Positions 1 through 6,664 of a DNA stretch of 33,793 bases are shown here, in pieces (the stretch's first letter is position 1; every line of letters begins with the position of its first letter). Source of the stretch: Curtobacterium sp. MCBD17_013 (GTDB lineage: Bacteria; Actinomycetota; Actinomycetes; Actinomycetales; Microbacteriaceae); NCBI RefSeq assembly GCF_003234565.1, contig NZ_QKTU01000021.1, forward strand, positions 1-33,793, read 5' to 3'. The position numbers and the translations under genes were made by a program. The notes under the pieces are model-generated. The model saw nothing but the letters and a program-made list of their open reading frames with translations. It made no database searches and had not been told where the DNA came from.

Positions 1-408
1 GGTGGGGGACGGGTCCGTGACGGGTCCCGGGCCGGGCGTGGCGCCGTCGGTGGGCGTCGTGGGCGTGCTCGTCGGGGTGGTCGTCGGGACGTCGGTCGGC
101 GCCGTCGTCGGGTTCGGCGCGCCGGTCGGCCCGCCGTCGGCGGGACCGCCGCTGGCAGTGCCACCACCGGCGCTGCCGGGATCGGCGGAGGGCGCCCCGG
201 TCGGGACGGCCGTCGGGGAGGAGGTCGCGCCTCCCGTCGGTGCGCCGGGGTCCGCGAGGGCGACCGTGCTGATCCCGGTCCCGGCGGCGGTGAGCGCCGT
301 GACGACGAGCAGCGCGGCGACGAGCCGGGGGAGTCGGTGGTGAGGGCCACGACCGCCGGAGGTGCTGCGGTGGGGGCGCCGACGGGCGTGGCGGGATCGG
401 GTGCGCAT
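1..408 (-). CDS. Secreted Pro/Thr/Gly-rich protein, N-terminal part (runs off the left edge)
   Basis: Reading leftwards from an ATG, the frame stays open for 136 codons to the window edge. The first 30 or so residues are Arg/His-rich (MRTRSRHARRRPHRS). A hydrophobic stretch follows, LVAALLVVTALTAAG, ending near STVALA|DPG, which looks like a signal peptide with an AxA-type cleavage site. After that the chain is almost entirely Pro, Thr, Gly, Ala, Asp and Ser, typical of a flexible linker in a cell-wall or secreted protein. The opposite strand is also open here, but its product is a low-complexity mirror and this frame has the better protein logic. No domain is visible before the edge, so the function is unknown. 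The ribosome-binding site is weak. Confidence 0.6.
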   Translation of the reverse strand, partial: MRTRSRHARRRPHRSTSGGRGPHHRLPRLVAALLVVTALTAAGTGISTVALADPGAPTGGATSSPTAVPTGAPSADPGSAGGGTASGGPADGGPTGAPNPTTAPTDVPTTTPTSTPTTPTDGATPGPGPVTDPSPT

Positions 409-436
409 GCGGGCTGCCCCTCGGCTCGGGATGGCA

Positions 437-464
437 CCGGTCGACGACCACTGATGTCGACCGG
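437..464. promoter_or_regulatory. Perfect 9-bp inverted repeat between divergent genes
   Basis: CCGGTCGAC and its exact complement GTCGACCGG are separated by 10 bases, just upstream of the minus-strand secreted protein. It could be a two-half-site operator or a hairpin in the 5' leader of that gene. The sequence shows the symmetry only; the role is inferred. Confidence 0.4.
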
Positions 465-519
465 GCACACTCGTACGCCGGATCCCCCCATGTGGTCCGC
501 TCGGTGGGTGCGGACTGCA

Positions 520-557
520 CGTACATCGTACGCACATGTGAACTGTCCCCCGACAGT
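520..557. promoter_or_regulatory. Two short palindromes upstream of the MFS gene
   Basis: CGTAC-ATC-GTACG (520-532) and ACTGTC-CCCC-GACAGT (542-557) are both perfect inverted repeats in the upstream region of the exporter gene. Exporters of this kind are commonly controlled by TetR- or MarR-type dimers binding such sites, but no such regulator is adjacent and none is assigned. The MarR palindromes at 2301-2343 have a different sequence, so this is probably a different regulator. Confidence 0.4.
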
Positions 558-626
558 CCCCCGTTCGCGCCACAACGGTGGTGCCGGGGCGTCCTCCGGT
601 CGGCCGGCGAGGGGCAGGCTGGTGGG

Positions 627-1814
627 GTGACCCAGCCCTCCCGGACCGGCATGACAACCGGTCGCACCCTCCTGTTCGCGATCGCGGGCGGCGCCGCCGT
701 CGGCAACCTGTACTGGGCGCAGCCGCTCCTCGACTTCATCGCCGGGGACCTGCACGGGTCGACCTCGACCGCCGGGTGGCTCGTCACCGTGACCCAGCTC
801 GGGTACGCCGTCGGGATCCTGCTCGTCGTGCCCCTCGGCGACGTGGTGGACCGACGGAAGCTCGTCCCGCTCATGCTCGTGCTGTCCGCGGTCGCCCTCG
901 CCGCATGTGCGCTCGCCCCGTCCATGGCCGCACTCCTCGTGGCGCTCGCCGCGGTCGGGCTGACCACGGTGGCGGGGCAGGTGCTCACGCCGCTCGCCGG
1001 CGACCTCGCCGCCGACGAGCACCGCGGGCGGGTCGTCGGGACGGTGGCGTCGGGCCTCCTGACCGGGATCCTGGTGTCCCGGACCCTGAGCGGGCTCATC
1101 GCCGAGGTCGCGGGCTGGCGGACGATCTTCGTCATCGCCGCGGTCGCCGCCGTGGTGCTCGCGTTCCTGCTGTACCGGGCGATCCCGACGCTCGAGCCGA
1201 AGGCGCGCATCCGGTACCCGGCGCTCATCCGGTCCGTGTTCCTCGTGGTCGTCCACGAACCCGTCGTCCGGTGGACCCTCGCCCTGAGCGCCACGGGGTT
1301 CGGGGCGTTCACGATGTTCTGGACCGCGCTGACGTTCCTGCTCAGCGGGCCACCGTTCCACTACCCCGTGGTCGTCATCGGACTGTTCGGGCTCGCGGGT
1401 CTGGCCGGCGCGGTCGCGGCCCAGCGCGGTGGCCGCCTGCACGACCGCGGGTGGAACGTCCCCGCGACGGGCGCACTCTGGGTCCTCGCACTCGTGGCGT
1501 TCGTCGTCGCGGGGCTCGGGGGACGGTCCGTCGTGCTCGTCCTCGTGGCGATCGTGCTGCTCGACATCGCGATCCAGGGGCAGAACATCCTCAACCAGGC
1601 GCGGATCTTCGCCGTCTCGCACGAGGCCCGGAGCCGGTTGAATACGGCGTTCGTGACCGGGAACTTCATCGGCGGGGCGATCGGGTCGGCGCTCGCCGGA
1701 TTGCTCTGGGACGACTGGGGATGGACCGGGGTGACCGTGGCAGGCGCGGTGCTGGCCGGGTTCGCCCTGACGGTGTGGCTCGTCGGTCGGCGCGGTCCGT
1801 TGCGGGTCGGGTGA
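627..1814 (+). CDS. MFS transporter (drug/metabolite efflux type)
   Basis: A 395-residue multi-pass membrane protein with the 12-helix pattern of the major facilitator superfamily. Near the N-terminus is the GNLYWAQPLLDFIA segment, characteristic of the AraJ-like exporter group. The loop between helices 2 and 3 carries GDVVDRRKLVP, matching the MFS motif A (GxxxDRxGRR-like). Members of this group expel small toxic compounds or metabolites using the proton gradient; the substrate cannot be read from sequence. The frame is open further upstream, but those residues are polar and unlike the family. The GTG chosen gives a short tail before helix 1, and an ATG at 651 is the alternative. It converges on the MarR gene. 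Confidence 0.85.
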   Translation: MTQPSRTGMTTGRTLLFAIAGGAAVGNLYWAQPLLDFIAGDLHGSTSTAGWLVTVTQLGYAVGILLVVPLGDVVDRRKLVPLMLVLSAVALAACALAPSMAALLVALAAVGLTTVAGQVLTPLAGDLAADEHRGRVVGTVASGLLTGILVSRTLSGLIAEVAGWRTIFVIAAVAAVVLAFLLYRAIPTLEPKARIRYPALIRSVFLVVVHEPVVRWTLALSATGFGAFTMFWTALTFLLSGPPFHYPVVVIGLFGLAGLAGAVAAQRGGRLHDRGWNVPATGALWVLALVAFVVAGLGGRSVVLVLVAIVLLDIAIQGQNILNQARIFAVSHEARSRLNTAFVTGNFIGGAIGSALAGLLWDDWGWTGVTVAGAVLAGFALTVWLVGRRGPLRVG

Positions 1815-1857
1815 GGGCCTCCCGTCCGTGGTCGCGGCGGGCCCCTCGGTGCGCCGC

Positions 1858-2301
1858 CTACGCCTGGAGGCCCGCGATGCACCGCCGGAGCAGCGCCGCG
1901 AGTTCCTGGGGTTGCCGTCCCGTGAGCTCCGCGGACATGCGGCGCTCGACGGCGCGGACGGCGGCGCTCGCCACGGCCAGGCGCTCGCGGCCGAGCGGTG
2001 TCAGCTCGGTCGGGAGTACCCGACCCGCGGGGGCGACGGCAGGGCGGGAGACGTGTCCGTCGCGCTCGAGTGCCTGCAGCAGGACGTGCATCGCCTGCCG
2101 CGACACGAAGGCCCCGCGCGCCAGCTCCGAGTTCGACAGGCCCGGCCGCTGGGCCAGCAGTTCGAGGCACGAGTAGTGCGTGATGCTCATGCCGAGGGGC
2201 CGCAGGACCGCGTCCATCGCGGCGTGCAGCGCACTCGACGCCTGCTTGAGCAGGTACCCCACCGACGTGTCGAGGTCGACGCCCTCGTCCGCTTGACTCA
2301 T
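1858..2301 (-). CDS. MarR-family transcriptional regulator
   Basis: A 147-residue protein with the MarR layout. An N-terminal dimerisation helix (VGYLLKQASSALHAAMDAVL) is followed by the winged helix: ITHYSCLELLAQRPGLSNSELAR, the recognition helix around SRQAMHVLLQALERDGHV, and a wing containing RVLPTELTPLGRERL. MarR proteins bind DNA as dimers and are released by small ligands. It is divergent from the VOC protein, with two near-identical palindromes between them, so it very likely controls itself and that gene. It has no Shine-Dalgarno. A TTGACA-N17-AATACT promoter places the transcript start at or within a few bases of the ATG, so translation is probably leaderless. Confidence 0.9.
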   Translation of the reverse strand: MSQADEGVDLDTSVGYLLKQASSALHAAMDAVLRPLGMSITHYSCLELLAQRPGLSNSELARGAFVSRQAMHVLLQALERDGHVSRPAVAPAGRVLPTELTPLGRERLAVASAAVRAVERRMSAELTGRQPQELAALLRRCIAGLQA

Positions 2302-2316
2302 GTCAGTATTCTGACA
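2301..2316. promoter_or_regulatory. MarR operator 1
   Basis: TGTCAG-TATT-CTGACA is a perfect palindrome touching the MarR start codon and covering the predicted -10 box of the MarR gene. It matches the second palindrome at 2328-2343 in its TGTCA/TGACA arms. That the neighbouring MarR protein binds it is inferred from position. Confidence 0.65.
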
Positions 2317-2333
2317 TAGCGTTATGGTGTCAA
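2305..2333 (-). promoter_or_regulatory. Promoter of the MarR gene
   Basis: Read on the minus strand, a consensus -35 TTGACA (2333-2328) is separated by 17 bases from AATACT (2310-2305). The -35 lies inside the second operator and the -10 inside the first, so a bound regulator would block polymerase. The start point would be at or next to the ATG. Confidence 0.6.
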
Positions 2334-2343
2334 TTTCCTGACA
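2328..2343. promoter_or_regulatory. MarR operator 2
   Basis: TGTCA-ATTTCC-TGACA is a palindrome whose centre lies 27 bp from the centre of the first. It overlaps the -35 of the MarR promoter and lies just upstream of the VOC gene's Shine-Dalgarno (AGGAGA), so it could repress both directions. Confidence 0.6.
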
Positions 2344-2360
2344 TCGAACGAGGAGAACGC

Positions 2361-2726
2361 ATGTCCATCACCGGCCCCGACTTCATCTCGCTGCAGGTCC
2401 GCGACCTCGAACGGTCCGCGGAGTTCTACGAGCAGCACCTCGGACTGACCCGACAGCCCGGGCCGCCGCACGCGGTCGTCTTCGCCACCACGCCGATCGC
2501 GTTCGCGGTGCGGGAGCGCGTGCCCGGGTCGGGCGTCGCCGATGCGCCCGAGCCGGGTGTCGGTGTCGCGCTGTGGTTCCACGCGCCCGACGCGCAGGCG
2601 ATCCACGACGAGCTCGTCGCGGCGGACGTCCGGATCGTGGACGCGCCCGTCGACGGCCCGTTCGGTCGCACCTTCACGTTCGAGGACCCCGACGGGTACC
2701 GGATCACGCTGCACGACCGGGCGTGA
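2361..2726 (+). CDS. VOC (glyoxalase/bleomycin-resistance fold) family protein
   Basis: A 121-residue single-domain protein with the vicinal-oxygen-chelate pattern. It has a beta strand FISLQVRDL, then the helix ERSAEFYEQHLGL, a central region AIHDELVAADVRIV, and the closing FTFEDPDGYRITLHD, where the E of FEDPDGY is a usual metal-ligand position. Relatives include glyoxalase I-like enzymes, dioxygenases and drug-binding resistance proteins; the substrate is not evident. The start has a good Shine-Dalgarno (AGGAGA, 4 bases away). It is divergent from the MarR regulator and sits beside its operators, so it is probably induced by whatever compound that regulator senses. A TTGACT-N18-TAGCGT promoter (2293-2322) is plausible. 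Confidence 0.88.
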   Translation: MSITGPDFISLQVRDLERSAEFYEQHLGLTRQPGPPHAVVFATTPIAFAVRERVPGSGVADAPEPGVGVALWFHAPDAQAIHDELVAADVRIVDAPVDGPFGRTFTFEDPDGYRITLHDRA

Positions 2727-2746
2727 CGGGCCTCCCGCGCGGGAGT

Positions 2747-2843
2747 GCGCGCGTGGACGACGAACTGCGCGCGTGAACGAGGAACTGCGCGCGTGGACGA
2801 CGAACTGCGCGCGTCAACGACCGCGCAGTTGTCGTTGGCGCGC
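2747..2843. repeat. Array of 20-bp direct repeats ending in an inverted copy
   Basis: Three consecutive 20-bp units begin at 2747, 2767 and 2787. Units 1 and 3 are identical and unit 2 differs at two positions (unit 1: GCGCGCGTGGACGACGAACT). A fourth, diverged unit begins at 2807 and runs into an inverted copy of the same motif up to 2843. No coding frame of interest covers it. It lies between convergent genes and resembles the repetitive extragenic elements seen in other genomes. Whether it occurs elsewhere in this genome cannot be seen here. Confidence 0.75.
2807..2843. terminator. Hairpin, likely bidirectional terminator
   Basis: GCGCGC plus CAACGAC (with a 2-base bulge) pairs with GTCGTTG plus GCGCGC across a 9-base loop, giving 13 base pairs. 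It sits between the convergent VOC and zinc-ribbon genes. There is no T-tract, as is common for actinobacterial terminators. Confidence 0.5.
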
Positions 2844-2879
2844 TGCCTCCCGCGCCTCCGGGCCCGTCCCCAGCGCCGG

Positions 2880-3140
2880 TCAGCGGACGCTGCGCGCCTG
2901 CTCCGCGCTCCACGTGAGGGAGTGCCGCGCCTGGGCCGCCGTGATCCGCGTCACGGCACCGCAGTTCGTGCACTCGTTGACGTACGAGGTCGAGATCGGG
3001 AACAGCGGCACGAAGAACAGCGTCAGCTTCGTCGAGCGCTTGACCACCCGCTGCTGGGCGTGGACGCCGCAGTACCCGCACACGAACGCCACGAGGTTGA
3101 GGACGGCCTGGGTGGTGCGGGAGCCGAGGAGGAGGAACAC
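2880..3140 (-). CDS. Small zinc-ribbon protein
   Basis: An 86-residue protein starting VFLLLGSRTTQAVLNLVAF. It has two CxxC knuckles, CGYC and CTNC, about 40 residues apart, enclosing a hydrophobic stretch KLTLFFVPLFPIS. This is the layout of the small actinobacterial zinc-ribbon proteins, which probably bind one zinc; their function is not known. The frame is open far upstream, but that part is a translation of the 22-bp repeats and is not conserved-looking. The GTG start is supported by a TAGCAT -10 box (3153-3148) seven bases upstream, which makes the mRNA leaderless. It is flanked on both sides by tandem repeats and is divergent from the surface-protein gene. Confidence 0.75.
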   Translation of the reverse strand: MFLLLGSRTTQAVLNLVAFVCGYCGVHAQQRVVKRSTKLTLFFVPLFPISTSYVNECTNCGAVTRITAAQARHSLTWSAEQARSVR

Positions 3141-3147
3141 CCCGCGG

Positions 3148-3153
3148 ATGCTA
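3148..3153 (-). promoter_or_regulatory. -10 box of a leaderless promoter
   Basis: TAGCAT on the minus strand ends seven bases before the GTG of the zinc-ribbon gene. The same TAnnnT plus 6-7 base arrangement precedes several other genes in this window. No clear -35 is visible. Confidence 0.5.
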
Positions 3154-3180
3154 CGCCGGTCCGGCTCGGCGCTGGGGGAG

Positions 3181-3268
3181 CGCCCGTCGTGCGGTGGGGA
3201 AGCGCCCGTCGTGCGGTGGGGGAGCGCCCGCCGTGCGGTGGGGGAGCGCCCGCCGTGCGGTGGGCGAG
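3181..3268. repeat. Four tandem copies of a 22-bp repeat
   Basis: Exact 22-bp periodicity with units beginning at 3181, 3203, 3225 and 3247. Units differ at only one or two positions (shared core GTGCGGTGGG). They occupy the 305-bp divergent gap between the zinc-ribbon gene and the surface-protein gene, about 40-130 bp upstream of the former. There is no spacer variation, so this is a minisatellite and not a CRISPR array. The rest of the gap (3269-3445) holds the presumed surface-protein promoter, with a possible -10 TACCGT at 3367-3372, and nothing else I can identify. Confidence 0.8.
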
Positions 3269-3445
3269 CACGCGGCGGCGCACCGGTGTGGAGGCCTGAC
3301 TCCGGGTCCCGCGTCGGCGGCGGAGTACGACATCCCGGGAATGCGACCGCCCGCGCTGCGCCGCGGTACCGTTCCGGCGCTCGGGGCGGTGAGCCCCCGG
3401 TCCGGGAGCGCGCACGTGGTCCCGGCACCACGACGTGGAGGGCAG

Positions 3446-4918
3446 ATGGGGCGCCAGGCACAGCGACGACACCGGACGGTACGACGACGGTCCCGGGGAC
3501 GCCGACGCAGCGCGGTCGGCGCCGCGCTGCTCGTGGGCGCGGTGGCCGCGATCGCGGTGCCGGACGTCGCCGCCGCGGCACCCGTGCCGCTGACGCCCGC
3601 GGTCGGGATCGACGACCCGCCGCCCGTGCTGACCGCCGACGGCGTGGTCGGCGCGCGGCTGCTCACGCAGGACGGCGCCGCGGTCCCCGACCGACCGACC
3701 AGTGCGATGCCGTCGGGCCACTCCGTGTCCGAGTTCGCGTTCCGGGAGCCCGCCGCGGACCGTCGTGCGGTGCTGCCGAGCGCGGCGACCGGACGGTTCA
3801 CGATGACGACCGACGGCGCTCCCGACGGGTGGAGCGCGGTCCACACCCCGGCGTCCGGCGGCGTGTTCGACGGCGGCGAGGAACAGCCGCCGACCGGGAC
3901 GGTCCACTCGGACCTCTGGGTCAGCGCCGCGAACCCGGGCACCTGGACCTGGACGCTCGACTTCTCGTCGCTGCGCGGCGGTGCCCTGCCGACCGGCACG
4001 GTGCTGTTCGTCCACGACGTCGACATCTGCGGGAGCGCTGACCGCGAGTCCGTGCGGTTCGCCGGGCCGACGGGGCGGTGGCTCCGCTACGAGGCCGACA
4101 CCGGTGCGGGCGGTCCGGGGGCGGTCACCGAGGACACCGCGGCCGGACGATACGACGTAACGGCGACCTGCCCGGCATGGCACACCGGCGTGACGCAGAC
4201 GTTCCGCACGACGACCCCGGTGGACCACCTGACGGTCACGGCGACGGGTGCGGAGCCCGGCACGACCCCGAACTCGGGGCTGTTCTGGGGCATGCAGCTC
4301 CCGGTGGACGGGGCTCGGCCGGCGCTCGACGTCACGACACGCACCGAGGGGCGGGACGTCGACGCGGCCCCGGGTCCCCGGGTGCCCGAAGGGCAGCGAC
4401 TCCGGCGCGAGACCGTCGTGCGGAACACCGGGAACACGGTGCTGACGGACGTCCGGGTCACGGACGAACACGTCGACCGGCAGGGGCTGGCCTGCGCGGG
4501 TGGGGCGGCCACCGTCCCCGTGCTCGAACCCGGGGCGTCGGTGACCTGCACCGGCACCGTCCGGGCCGCCGCGGGGACGACGGCGAGCGGGGTGTCGGCC
4601 ACCGGGACGCCCGCCCGGACCGACCGGACGCCACTCGTCGGGGTGCCCGCGCCGACCGCCTCCGGCCGGACGTGGTGGACCGGGACGACCACGGGCTCCG
4701 GCGGTGGTGACGGCGACGGCGGGTCGGGTGCCGGCACCGGCCAGGGCACGGACCCCCGACCGCTGCCGGCGACGCGCATCGAGACGGGCGGCGCGGTAGC
4801 GGGCCAGCCCGGACGGAACCGGGTGAGCACGGCTGGCACCGCGGCGGGTGCCATGGGTCTCGCTGCCGTCCTCGTCGCGGTGACCATCGCCAGCTCGGCC
4901 CTTCGACACCGCCGATGA
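3446..4918 (+). CDS. Secreted surface protein with a C-terminal sorting-like signal
   Basis: A 490-residue protein. It begins with an Arg-rich n-region and a hydrophobic core (AALLVGAVAAIAV) ending near VAAAA|PVP, a Sec-type signal peptide. The body is Thr/Gly/Asp-rich beta-type sequence. Around residues 315-375 is a segment with RNTGNTVLTDVRVTD and VTCTGTV, typical of the DUF11-like Ig-fold repeats of Gram-positive surface proteins. A Gly/Asp linker follows, then LPATR (residues 440-444), a membrane span (MGLAAVLVAVTIASSA) and the tail LRHRR. This is the order of a sortase signal, but the canonical LPxTG glycine is replaced by Arg and the span lies about 20 residues further on than usual. 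The start has Shine-Dalgarno GGAGGG. Its stop overlaps the sortase start by 4 bases. Confidence 0.8.
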   Translation: MGRQAQRRHRTVRRRSRGRRRSAVGAALLVGAVAAIAVPDVAAAAPVPLTPAVGIDDPPPVLTADGVVGARLLTQDGAAVPDRPTSAMPSGHSVSEFAFREPAADRRAVLPSAATGRFTMTTDGAPDGWSAVHTPASGGVFDGGEEQPPTGTVHSDLWVSAANPGTWTWTLDFSSLRGGALPTGTVLFVHDVDICGSADRESVRFAGPTGRWLRYEADTGAGGPGAVTEDTAAGRYDVTATCPAWHTGVTQTFRTTTPVDHLTVTATGAEPGTTPNSGLFWGMQLPVDGARPALDVTTRTEGRDVDAAPGPRVPEGQRLRRETVVRNTGNTVLTDVRVTDEHVDRQGLACAGGAATVPVLEPGASVTCTGTVRAAAGTTASGVSATGTPARTDRTPLVGVPAPTASGRTWWTGTTTGSGGGDGDGGSGAGTGQGTDPRPLPATRIETGGAVAGQPGRNRVSTAGTAAGAMGLAAVLVAVTIASSALRHRR

Positions 4919-5643
4919 CCGCCGGCACGGACGCGCCGCCGCCACCGCCGGTCCCGCCTCGACCGCGGACGATCCTGCCCCTCCGCGTCGTCCTGCCGAC
5001 GGCATCCGTCATCGTGGCCGGAGGGTGCCTCGCGGCCCTCTTCGGGTCACCCGGCGCGGGTGCCGCCGGTCCGTCCGCATCGAGCTCGGCCTCGGATCCG
5101 GCCTCGACCGGGCCGGTCAGCGGGCGGGACCTCGACGGACGGCGGGTCCGCGCGGATCCCGGGGCCTCGCCGCTCCCGGCCGCGTCGGCCGAGGCCTCGA
5201 TCGGCGTGCGGCTCCGGGTCCCCGCGGTCGGCCTCGACGTGCCCGTCGGCGCCGTGAGCGCGGTGGACGGCGTGGTCGTGCCTCCCGGCTTCCGGTCCGC
5301 CTACTGGGTGCGGGACCGGGGGAGGCCCGTCGAGGACGCCGAACGAGGGACGGTCGTGCTCGTCATGCACGCGCTCGGTGGCGGGGGTCGCGCGCCGGGC
5401 AACGCGATCGTCCGCCAGGACGGCACCGTGCGCGTGAGCGCCGGTGACGAGGTCCGTGTGGGCGACCACCGGTACCGGGTGGAGGCCTCGCGCACGGTGC
5501 GGAAGTCGGGACTGGCCGCCGATGCACTGTGGAGCGACGAGCCCGGGCGGTTGCTCGTCGTCACGTGCCTGCCGAGCCCGGACGGGAGTGCCGCGACCCG
5601 CAACGTCGTCGTGGCGGCGCGGCTCGTGCCGGACGGCTCCTGA
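4915..5643 (+). CDS. Sortase (class E/F-like transpeptidase)
   Basis: A 242-residue protein with a Pro-rich cytoplasmic start, one membrane span (VVLPTASVIVAGGCLAALF) and an Ala/Ser linker. The sortase domain begins near GVRLRVPAVGLDVPVG. The catalytic triad is visible: His152 (TVVLVMHAL), Cys218 (LLVVTCLPSP) and Arg229 (ATRNVVVAARL). Sortases cleave a C-terminal sorting signal on secreted proteins and join them to peptidoglycan or to each other. The ATGA overlap with the surface-protein gene implies coupled translation, and that protein is the obvious substrate candidate. The domain looks closest to the actinobacterial housekeeping-like class E/F enzymes. Class assignment is tentative; the sortase call itself is firm. 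Confidence 0.88.
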   Translation: MTAGTDAPPPPPVPPRPRTILPLRVVLPTASVIVAGGCLAALFGSPGAGAAGPSASSSASDPASTGPVSGRDLDGRRVRADPGASPLPAASAEASIGVRLRVPAVGLDVPVGAVSAVDGVVVPPGFRSAYWVRDRGRPVEDAERGTVVLVMHALGGGGRAPGNAIVRQDGTVRVSAGDEVRVGDHRYRVEASRTVRKSGLAADALWSDEPGRLLVVTCLPSPDGSAATRNVVVAARLVPDGS

Positions 5644-5649
5644 CGACGC

Positions 5650-6531
5650 TCACACCGCGGCGATCCGCCGGAGGACCGGTCGAGACGCCCACAGCCAGCC
5701 GCGGAGCAGCAGGCGGAGGGTCCGGCGTCGGAGCCCACCGCGCACGCGAGGCGCCCGGCGGGCGTGCGGGGGCAACGCCTCCGACAGCGTCAGCTGCGCG
5801 ACGGGGACCACGTGTGCGGCGCGCAGGTCGGTCCGCGCCGGCGGCGTCAGGCCCCGGGTCCGGTACCAGGCGTCGTCGTCCTCTCGTTCGTGCCCGAAGG
5901 CCGCCGGGTCCACGCCCGTCGAGCGGACCATCGCCCGGTGCCCGGCCTGGTGCAGCGACCGGTACTGGTAGTGGTGCAGGCGGATCCGCGCGCGTGCCGG
6001 TCGTCGGAGGTCGAGCGGCCACTCCGACCCGGCGGGCCAGGTCGTGGTGGGGGTGTGCCGGACGAACCGCACCTCGGAGTGGTTGCACGTGAACCACCGG
6101 ACGTCCCGCCAGGACGCCCCGGCATCGCCGTCGCGGACGAGCCGCGCGTGGTCGTCCTCGGTCAGGTAGTGCTGGAACGACGCGCTCATCACGTGGTCGG
6201 CGGTGGGCTCGACGGCACGGAGGAACGTCCGCGGGTCGTCGACGTAGAACTCGTCGGCGTCGAGCCGGCACCACCAGTCGCCCGGCTCGGCGCGCGCCAC
6301 GGCCTCGGTGTAGAGCCACTGCCGGAGCCAGTCACGGTAGGTGCCGAGGAACTGCCCCCACACGACGACGGGCTCGAGCTCGTCCGCCAGGGCGAGCACG
6401 GCCTCCCAGGTGCCGTCCGTGCTGCCGTTGTCCATGACGTGGATCGCGTCGGCCCACGTGGCTGCGGCGCGGAGGACGTCGCCGACGATGTCGACCTCGT
6501 CCTTGACGGTCATGAGGGCGAAGATCTGCAT
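5650..6531 (-). CDS. Family 2-like glycosyltransferase
   Basis: A 293-residue protein. The start MQIFALMTVKDEVDIVGDVL and the MDNGSTDGTWE segment are the nucleotide-binding half of a GT-A fold. The metal-binding D-x-D is LDADE at residues 91-93. The usual acceptor half follows, with WFTCNHSEVRFV and several His/Arg-rich strands; the C-terminus is basic. No membrane span is evident. GT2 enzymes move a sugar from a nucleotide-sugar onto a glycan or lipid; donor and acceptor are unknown. The start has Shine-Dalgarno GGAGGA three bases away, which decides it over in-frame codons up to 75 bases upstream. It ends six bases from the convergent sortase stop and lies downstream of the LacI gene, separated by 133 bp. 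Confidence 0.82.
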   Translation of the reverse strand: MQIFALMTVKDEVDIVGDVLRAAATWADAIHVMDNGSTDGTWEAVLALADELEPVVVWGQFLGTYRDWLRQWLYTEAVARAEPGDWWCRLDADEFYVDDPRTFLRAVEPTADHVMSASFQHYLTEDDHARLVRDGDAGASWRDVRWFTCNHSEVRFVRHTPTTTWPAGSEWPLDLRRPARARIRLHHYQYRSLHQAGHRAMVRSTGVDPAAFGHEREDDDAWYRTRGLTPPARTDLRAAHVVPVAQLTLSEALPPHARRAPRVRGGLRRRTLRLLLRGWLWASRPVLRRIAAV

Positions 6532-6664
6532 GGTTCCTCCGGTGGCGCCGGGCGTCGGCCCGGTCATCCCACCGGCAGCGCGGCCCGCCTGGGGGCACGC
6601 GACCACGGGCGGTGCGCCTCCTGCGGCCTCCGGTTCACCTCCGTCATCGCCCGCAGCGACGGGG

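Noticed and set aside
2..343. Plus-strand open frame at the left edge, Gly/Val/Pro-rich
   Set aside because: It is the mirror of a minus-strand protein that has a signal peptide and linker. A real protein with this V/G/P repetition is less likely.
492..626. Upstream extension of the MFS exporter
   Set aside because: The added residues are polar and Cys-rich, unlike the family N-terminus, and they cover the palindromes at 520-557.
3181..3268. CRISPR array
   Set aside because: The 22-bp units are directly adjacent with no spacers and there are no cas genes.
3141..3581. Upstream extension of the zinc-ribbon gene
   Set aside because: It is a translation of the 22-bp repeats. A leaderless promoter box supports the internal GTG at 3140.
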